Shown here: positions 4,888 through 5,150 of the stretch, piece after piece
Numbering within the stretch: position 1 is the stretch's first letter
Layout of the letters: each line of letters opens with the position of its first letter
Source: Candidatus Omnitrophota bacterium
GTDB taxonomy: Bacteria; Omnitrophota; Gorgyraeia; Gygaellales; Profunditerraquicolaceae
Length of the DNA stretch: 5,150 nucleotides
Direction: 5' to 3'
Assembly (NCBI GenBank): GCA_028687525.1
Contig: JAQTZX010000116.1
Coordinates: forward strand, 1 to 5,150
The notes under the pieces: model-generated
Database searches by the model: none
Seen by the model: the letters and a program-made list of their open reading frames with translations, nothing else
What the model was told of the DNA's origin: nothing
Program-made: the position numbers and the translations under genes

Positions 4888-5150
4888 TTATTTCGTATTC
4901 ATGCCGTTCAAAAACTCTTCATTGGTTTTTGTTTTCTGCAGGCGTTCAATAAGCAGTTCCATCGCTTCCACGTTATTCAATTCATTCAGCGCTTTCCTGA
5001 GCAGCCACACCTTCTGCAGTTCATTATTATCCAGGAGCAGTTCTTCATGCCGGGTATTCGATTTTTTAATATCGATCGCGGGATATATCCTGCGCTGGAA
5101 AAGGTTCCGGTCCAGCTGGAGTTCCATATTACCGGTACCTTTGAACTCTT
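4888..5150 (-). CDS. rho: Transcription termination factor Rho, C-terminal 86 codons, cut by the window edge
   Basis: Rho is a hexameric RNA helicase that ends transcription at factor-dependent sites. Only the C-terminal part is present: the frame is open from the right edge, and a naive ATG start at 5127 would be an internal methionine. The visible protein opens with EFKGTGNMEL, a Rho hallmark. It continues with RRIYPAIDIKKSNTRHEELLL, where the arginine of NTR (visible residue 33) lines up with E. coli Arg366, the arginine finger that reaches the neighbouring subunit's ATP. Then come LQKVWLLRKALNELNNVEAMELL and the terminal KTKTNEEFLNGMNTK, close to the end of other Rho proteins. The stop is TAA at 4888-4890. 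It is the first gene in reading order here and lies 44 bases before rpmE. Identification is secure. Confidence 0.96.
   Translation of the reverse strand, partial: EFKGTGNMELQLDRNLFQRRIYPAIDIKKSNTRHEELLLDNNELQKVWLLRKALNELNNVEAMELLIERLQKTKTNEEFLNGMNTK

Noticed and set aside
4871..4897. TACGAA / TTCGTA inverted repeat after rho
   Set aside because: Six base pairs with a long gap and no further support; too weak to call a terminator.
4888..5127. A separate 79-residue protein starting at the methionine at 5127
   Set aside because: The frame continues upstream through EFKGTGN, so the methionine is internal to Rho (GTGNMEL).

Overview
The window is a dense, single-strand block of bacterial housekeeping genes, all read on the minus strand. 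In transcription order (right to left) they are: the 3' end of rho (transcription terminator), rpmE (ribosomal protein L31, zinc-binding form), prfA (release factor 1), prmC (the methyltransferase that modifies release factors), murA (first committed step of peptidoglycan synthesis), trpG/pabA (glutamine amidotransferase) and the first 192 codons of trpD (anthranilate phosphoribosyltransferase). rho and trpD run off the two ends. Together the genes cover transcription termination, translation termination, cell wall precursor synthesis and tryptophan synthesis. No gene-free stretch exceeds 300 bases; the longest spacer, between prfA and prmC, is 155 bases.

The organism is a bacterium with a peptidoglycan pathway and ordinary Shine-Dalgarno signals at several genes. 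Base composition looks roughly balanced. The rho-rpmE-prfA-prmC-murA order is one I associate with deltaproteobacteria-like and some uncultured lineages. The MurA wording around residues 166-199 (SSVLATGN followed by ACEPEVEDL) recalls MurA of the Planctomycetes/Verrucomicrobia/Omnitrophota side. My best guess is an uncultured relative of that group, for example Omnitrophota. This is from memory and weakly held.

Layout: rho 3' end (4888-5150), 44-base spacer, rpmE (4634-4843), 78-base repeat-rich spacer, prfA (3485-4555), 155-base repeat-rich spacer, prmC (2499-3329), 3-base gap, murA (1224-2495), 66-base repeat-rich spacer, trpG (594-1157), 17-base gap, trpD (1-576). prmC-murA and trpG-trpD are packed as if translationally coupled.

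The unusual part lies between the genes. Three spacers (murA-trpG, prfA-prmC, rpmE-prfA) each hold their own family of three related copies of a 17-19 base word, two in one orientation and one in the other. The word differs completely between spacers, but the 2:1 layout recurs. In each case the single copy can pair with either of the other two, giving mutually exclusive RNA hairpins. In the murA-trpG spacer the repeats start inside the murA stop codon and end at the trpG Shine-Dalgarno. In the prfA-prmC spacer the central palindrome is also flanked by GGTTAA words with a period of about 10 bases, facing each other from both sides. The prmC gene that follows begins about 20 residues later than E. 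coli PrmC and has no visible ribosome binding site. No transposase, CRISPR array or RNA gene is visible, and I cannot show an entirely new system; the spacer architecture is the best candidate for something undescribed.
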